Below are positions 7,917 to 11,029 of a stretch of 11,029 bases of DNA, piece by piece; position 1 is the stretch's first letter, and every line of letters begins with the position of its first letter. Both the position numbers and the translations under genes were made by a program. This DNA comes from Deltaproteobacteria bacterium (GTDB lineage Bacteria; Desulfobacterota; Syntrophia; Syntrophales; JAAYKM01): the NCBI GenBank assembly GCA_019136935.1, contig JAGVTI010000057.1:1-11029 (forward strand). Direction: 5' to 3'. The notes under the pieces are model-generated. The model saw nothing but the letters and a program-made list of their open reading frames with translations. It was not told the origin of the DNA and searched no databases.

Positions 7917-7938
7917 GGGGAAGGGCTTGCCCCTGCCC
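7917..7938 (+). repeat. GC-rich imperfect palindrome (REP-like)
   Basis: GGGGAAGGGC (7917-7926) and GCCCCTGCCC (7929-7938) are complementary at 8 of 10 positions around TT. An alternative fold pairs AAGGGC (7921-7926) with GCCCTT (7935-7940). It looks like another short dispersed palindrome placed directly after the two 30-bp units, all within the gap between the corC-like gene and the AT-rich orphan gene. Confidence 0.55.
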
Positions 7939-7959
7939 TTTGCATATGACGAATCTCAT

Positions 7960-7969
7960 TGATGATTTA
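7960..7969 (+). repeat. Left arm of 10-bp inverted repeat bracketing the orphan gene
   Basis: TGATGATTTA is the exact reverse complement of 8608-8617. It sits just upstream of the orphan gene's promoter, near the left edge of the AT-rich patch. Confidence 0.4.
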
Positions 7970-7972
7970 TTG

Positions 7973-8001
7973 TTGACATTTCATTAACAACTGCTTAATA
8001 T
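7973..8001 (+). promoter_or_regulatory. Sigma70-type promoter of the orphan membrane gene
   Basis: A perfect -35 box TTGACA (7973-7978), a 17-nt spacer, and TAATAT (7996-8001), which matches the -10 consensus at 4 of 6 bases. The expected start is near 8008, about 50 nt before the ATG at 8061. It lies inside the inverted repeats, so the gene carries its own promoter. Confidence 0.6.
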
Positions 8002-8060
8002 CCATTCCGCCAGCACGGGGGACGACCGCTAAGTTCTTATTAAATTCAGCAAACAGCCCA

Positions 8061-8606
8061 ATGATAAAGAATTTAAGCCAGGATACTGAATATCTAATTC
8101 AGAGAATGAAAATGCTGGCATCGATTTTCAAATCGATAACCGCCGGCTTAGCGCTCCCATTATCGATTAAATACGGTATTGTGTGGCTCTTTGTCTTATT
8201 GCCGCTTATCGTCGTATTAGTTGAACGTAATCCGTTTTCTCTACACAGCTGGTACTATTTTCTTCTAGTTCCCATAATAATGAATAGATTAACCGCTTCT
8301 TTACGTTCGGATGCATCATACTTATCAGGTGTTGCTGCAGCAGTTGCTGTTACATTTCTAGTGTACCGCCTTCTCTTCTGGTATTTTCCGAGTTGGGATA
8401 TCGCCTTTGTCGTTGGACACATGTATTCCCTACCTGGGTTGCTGCTAGGTGCATGGGCTTTCAGTTATCTTAAGGTTCAAGGAGTGAAAGATTCTTTGCT
8501 TGCCTTCCTGTTTGGATTTTCCGGTGCCATTATCGGCTTTATCCTCAATCAGTTGTATCTTTGCAATACAGATATTTGGTGCGGTTGTCTTTCTTTTGGG
8601 AAATAG
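8061..8606 (+). CDS. Unrecognised AT-rich integral membrane protein
   Basis: A 181-residue protein that I do not recognise. Hydrophobic segments lie at about 37-55, 62-78, 88-108, 118-138 and 145-165, giving four or five membrane spans. A short polar N-terminus precedes them. The C-terminal tail CNTDIWCGCLSFGK has Cys168, Cys174 and Cys176. Codon use differs sharply from its neighbours, with many TTA, ATA and CTA codons. For example, 8221-8280 has 21 G/C of 60, against 44 of 60 at 8701-8760 in ccsA. The ATG at 8061 is the first start codon in the frame and has no Shine-Dalgarno. ATG at 8112 (residue 18), with GAGA 6 nt upstream, is an alternative start. It converges on ccsA with only 14 nt between the stop codons. 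Base composition, its own promoter and flanking inverted repeats suggest transfer; function is unknown. Confidence 0.7.
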   Translation: MIKNLSQDTEYLIQRMKMLASIFKSITAGLALPLSIKYGIVWLFVLLPLIVVLVERNPFSLHSWYYFLLVPIIMNRLTASLRSDASYLSGVAAAVAVTFLVYRLLFWYFPSWDIAFVVGHMYSLPGLLLGAWAFSYLKVQGVKDSLLAFLFGFSGAIIGFILNQLYLCNTDIWCGCLSFGK

Positions 8607-8607
8607 C

Positions 8608-8617
8608 TAAATCATCA
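8608..8617 (-). repeat. Right arm of 10-bp inverted repeat bracketing the orphan gene
   Basis: TAAATCATCA on the plus strand is the exact reverse complement of 7960-7969. It begins 1 nt after the orphan stop codon and ends 3 nt before the ccsA stop codon (8621-8623). Confidence 0.4.
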
Positions 8618-8620
8618 TTT

Positions 8621-9460
8621 TTATAAATAACTGTGCAGTCCCGGCAGGTAGTTGACACCCAGGTAGGTGAAGAGCACGGCGGCGAAACCGACCAGGGCCG
8701 TCGCGGCCAGGCGCCGTCCCCGCCAGCCCTGGACATATCGCCCATGGAGGAGCACGGCGTAGATGAGCCAGGTGATGAGGGACCAGGTCTCCTTCGGATC
8801 CCAGCTCCAGTAGGAGCCCCAGGCGTAATGCGCCCAGACGGAACCGGTGAAGATGCCCAGGGTGAGGAGGATAAAACCCAGGAGAACGCTCTTGTAGATC
8901 AGTTCTTCCAACATCTCCGGCGCGGGAATCAGGGACCGGATTCCGGATGTTCCCGCACCGCCTTTCCCGAAATCGCCGATCATGAAAAGAACGCCCGCGC
9001 CGAAGGCCGTCGTGAAGGCGGCGTATCCCATGAAGCATGTCAGGACGTGGCTCGTCAGCCAGTTGCTCTGGAGGGCCGGGATGAGGGGTTGGATGCGGGT
9101 GTTCATGTCCGGGGAAAGAGATGCGAAGGCCAGGGCCAGAAACGCCACCGGTACGATGAACAAACCGAGGATACGCGTCCGGGTTCGCCACTCCATCAAC
9201 ATGTAGGTAAGGATAATCGTCCAGGAGAAGAAGATCAGGGATTCGTAGAAGTTGGTCAGGGGCGGGTGGTTGTAGCCGACGGCATAGGCCGCTTTCCAAC
9301 GCAGGAGCAGGGCCGCCGTGTGTGCGAGAAACCCGGCGGCCAGGGCAACCGTGCCGAGGAGGCCGATGAACGGTTTCCCGGTAAGCAGATGGATCAGGTA
9401 GGCGAGAAAGCCCCCCAGGTAGATGAAGGTGACGATACTCAGAATTTGGGTGTCGACCAT
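8621..9460 (-). CDS. ccsA: Cytochrome c assembly protein CcsA (ResC-type), system II
   Basis: Polytopic membrane protein that, with ResB/CcsB, exports haem and attaches it to c-type apocytochromes on the outer face of the membrane. The 279-residue product has about eight hydrophobic spans. The haem-binding WWD motif is WGSYWSWDPKETWSLITW (214-231). The two periplasmic haem-ligand histidines expected to flank WWD appear as His138 (WLTSHVLTCFMGY) and His276 (GLHSYL). TM-side histidines are probably His47 and His239. The motif usually written WANxAWG reads WAHYAWG, adding His211 next to WWD. The start has a consensus AGGAGG 5 nt upstream (9466-9471, minus strand). It lies 56 nt after the resB stop, so one transcript is likely. 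The 3' end abuts the AT-rich orphan gene. Confidence 0.95.
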   Translation of the reverse strand: MVDTQILSIVTFIYLGGFLAYLIHLLTGKPFIGLLGTVALAAGFLAHTAALLLRWKAAYAVGYNHPPLTNFYESLIFFSWTIILTYMLMEWRTRTRILGLFIVPVAFLALAFASLSPDMNTRIQPLIPALQSNWLTSHVLTCFMGYAAFTTAFGAGVLFMIGDFGKGGAGTSGIRSLIPAPEMLEELIYKSVLLGFILLTLGIFTGSVWAHYAWGSYWSWDPKETWSLITWLIYAVLLHGRYVQGWRGRRLAATALVGFAAVLFTYLGVNYLPGLHSYL

Positions 9461-9516
9461 CCCGTCCTCCTCAGTGGATTAAAGTTGTTGCCGTTCCGCA
9501 GCAGTCCCAGGCCATC

Positions 9517-10956
9517 TCAACCGCTTAATTCTTCAAATCCTTTTTTAATCTCGGTCAGTTCCTTCTGTAACCCCGCCGGGTCGCGCCGGCTGCTGCCGGA
9601 AATCCGGATGACCGTGCCCTGATCCGTCCTGCGGACCGCTACCCACACCTGGCGTCGAGGATAGAAAAAAACCATCATAAATCCGGTGATCATCAGAGTA
9701 GCGCCAAGGCCGACCCAGAACACGCCGGGTTCGCGCATCACCTGCAGGCCCGTGTAATAGCGGTTGTGCAGACCGTCCAGGGCAAAGACAAAGGGCTTGA
9801 AAGCGGCCGGATTCAGAACGGGCATGCCGTCGAACACGCCGGGATAGGTTTCCCGCAGCGATTCGATATGCTGGAAAATCCAGAACCGGAGGTCCCCGTC
9901 CGGGGTATGCACCCGGATTTTGGCCGCCGGACCCATGTTCATGAAATTCTCTTCGATCCGGATGACTTCGAAGGATGCGCCGCCGTCAGGCAGGGGGTAG
10001 GCGATCCCTTTCGTGGCCTCAACGGAAGTTTTCGCTTTGCCTTCTTGGGGTGACAGGATGGCGACTTGCGCGCTGGGAATGGCCCCGTAACTGGCCTGAT
10101 AAAAGCGAAGTCCCCCAAAGGCGATGGGGTGATTCACCAGGACCGCGCCACGGTGAACGGGTTGCCCGCCGGCGAGAAAAGTCAGGTCGGAGCGGTACAT
10201 TTTGGGGGTCCCGGTATCGTAGCGGCTCAGAAAAAAGCGGTCGCAGCGAACGGTGAAGTCGAGCTTTTTAACACCCTTTTCTCTTGCGAGGTACAGGATG
10301 CGATCCGATTCCCCCTCCATAATGGTCATGGTTCCTTCGACACGGAAGCAGGCGTCCAGAACGACACCCAGGAGAATCAGGAGGATGCTGGCGTGAATCA
10401 GGTAAACACCGTAGGTGGACAGGAGCCCCTTTTGGCCGTGGAAAATGGTTTCGTCTTTCCGATCTTCCCGGGAGAAGGTTCGGGAAAATTTTTTCAGCAC
10501 GGTTTCGCAATGGTTTATTTCTTCCGCGAGGGAATGATTTGAAACGAGATTGATCGCTTCACCCGCGGGCGGGTTCGGGACCTTTGGAGATTCGGAATGT
10601 TTTTTTGCCGACCGGGGCAAGGAAACGGATAAAAGACGGTACCAGGTGCAGAAAATCAGGTTCATGGCCAGGAAAAACGCCAGCATGACAAACCAGAAAG
10701 AATGAAATATATCGTAAAATTGAAGGGTTTTTAAAATTGAAAAAACAAGGGAATGGGAATCAGCTGCCGCTTCCGGGTGACCTTGCGGAAGAAGGGTTCC
10801 GATAACGGAGAACAAAGCAATGGCGATCAGAATGACAACCGTTGTTTTAACCGAACAGAAGACTTTCCGAATCTTTCCGAACAGGGTCCCGTCTCCTTTT
10901 ACTATGTGCTGTTCACGACAAAACGTTCTTTCTCCGGGACGGAGCAGGGCAATCAC
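9517..10956 (-). CDS. resB: Cytochrome c biogenesis protein ResB (CcsB/Ccs1), system II
   Basis: Partner of CcsA in system II haem delivery and apocytochrome reduction/ligation. From the GTG start it is 479 residues. TM1 is SVKTTVVILIAIALFSVIG; TM2 is near DIFHSFWFVMLAFFLAMNLIF. TM3 is GVYLIHASILLILLGVVL and includes the conserved His. A large extracytoplasmic beta-rich domain follows, beginning VEGTMTIMEGES. The last TM is PGVFWVGLGATLMITGFMMVFFYP. The GTG at 10956 overlaps the TGA of the preceding gene (GTGA). However, a clear AAGGAG (10898-10893) lies 8 nt before a CTG at 10884, and that start would give the family-typical N-terminus (M)FGKIRKVFCSVKTTVV, 455 residues. The coordinates given use the conventional codon; the start is unresolved. 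It is co-directional with ccsA. Confidence 0.92.
   Translation of the reverse strand: MIALLRPGERTFCREQHIVKGDGTLFGKIRKVFCSVKTTVVILIAIALFSVIGTLLPQGHPEAAADSHSLVFSILKTLQFYDIFHSFWFVMLAFFLAMNLIFCTWYRLLSVSLPRSAKKHSESPKVPNPPAGEAINLVSNHSLAEEINHCETVLKKFSRTFSREDRKDETIFHGQKGLLSTYGVYLIHASILLILLGVVLDACFRVEGTMTIMEGESDRILYLAREKGVKKLDFTVRCDRFFLSRYDTGTPKMYRSDLTFLAGGQPVHRGAVLVNHPIAFGGLRFYQASYGAIPSAQVAILSPQEGKAKTSVEATKGIAYPLPDGGASFEVIRIEENFMNMGPAAKIRVHTPDGDLRFWIFQHIESLRETYPGVFDGMPVLNPAAFKPFVFALDGLHNRYYTGLQVMREPGVFWVGLGATLMITGFMMVFFYPRRQVWVAVRRTDQGTVIRISGSSRRDPAGLQKELTEIKKGFEELSG
10893..10898 (-). promoter_or_regulatory. Shine-Dalgarno site inside the extended resB frame
   Basis: AAGGAG on the minus strand, 8 nt before the in-frame CTG codon at 10884-10882. 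No ATG, GTG or TTG lies at a useful distance in any frame, so if used it implies a CTG start for resB. Confidence 0.45.
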
Positions 10957-11029
10957 CCATCGATGATCAGAACCTTCGCCCCCGTCCCCTTTCCGTCTTT
11001 GACTTCACATAACGCCCTGTTGGCCTCTT
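10953..11029 (-). CDS. C-terminal fragment of the gene upstream of resB
   Basis: Only the last 24 codons and the TGA (10955-10953) fall in the window, ending GTGAKVLIIDG. The frame is open to the edge, while the other two minus frames contain stops. Its stop overlaps a GTG of the resB frame by 4 nt, as is common in operons. The family cannot be named from this fragment. Confidence 0.5.
   Translation of the reverse strand, partial: EANRALCEVKDGKGTGAKVLIIDG

Noticed and set aside
8061..8606. Orphan gene as an immunity, toxin or phage-defence protein
   Set aside because: Small membrane proteins of transferred appearance invite this, but there is no partner gene, no known motif and no defence context here.
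1..11029. CRISPR arrays, tRNA or rRNA genes, IS transposases, recombinases
   Set aside because: No regularly spaced direct repeats, no tRNA-like cloverleaf in the intergenic gaps, and no recombinase-like translation in any supported frame.

Overview
The window is GC-rich and densely packed with bacterial chromosomal genes. It carries both MenG/MenA-type quinone synthesis and a system II (ResB/CcsA) cytochrome c maturation pair. Together with an RND pump, a GH77 glucanotransferase and dispersed short palindromes, this suggests a Gram-negative anaerobe or facultative anaerobe. Desulfobacterota (former Deltaproteobacteria, for example Syntrophales-like) would fit. That placement is an inference from gene content and style, not from a marker gene.

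Layout, left to right. (1) Positions 1-2292 (+) hold the C-terminal three quarters of an RND efflux permease, cut by the window edge. (2) malQ, 4-alpha-glucanotransferase, is at 2355-3845 (+). (3) A glycine-zipper lipoprotein with a C-terminal beta-type domain is at 3965-4603 (+). (4) On the minus strand, ubiE/menG (5556-6311) and menA (4666-5559) overlap by ATGA and form a two-gene quinone operon. (5) A CorC/HlyC-type CBS membrane protein is at 6512-7816 (+). It diverges from ubiE, and the two candidate promoters share overlapping -10 boxes. (6) Positions 7805-7938 contain a hairpin over the corC-like stop codon, two 30-bp repeat copies with a compensatory arm change, and a GC-rich imperfect palindrome. 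(7) An AT-rich patch of about 0.66 kb carries a strong sigma70-type promoter and an unrecognised 181-residue membrane protein (8061-8606, +), and is bracketed by an exact 10-bp inverted repeat. (8) On the minus strand, resB (ending at 9517) and ccsA (8621-9460) form a cytochrome c assembly operon. Its upstream neighbour is visible only as a 24-codon C-terminal fragment at the right edge.

Functionally, menG/menA supply menaquinone and ResB/CcsA supply holo-cytochromes c, both parts of an anaerobic respiratory chain. The pump, malQ, the lipoprotein and the CorC-like protein are housekeeping or envelope genes with no evident functional link to one another.

Most of the window is ordinary. The least explained part is 7805-8620: the palindrome cluster followed by the AT-rich orphan gene inside inverted repeats. 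No RNA genes, CRISPR arrays, transposases or recombinases were recognised.
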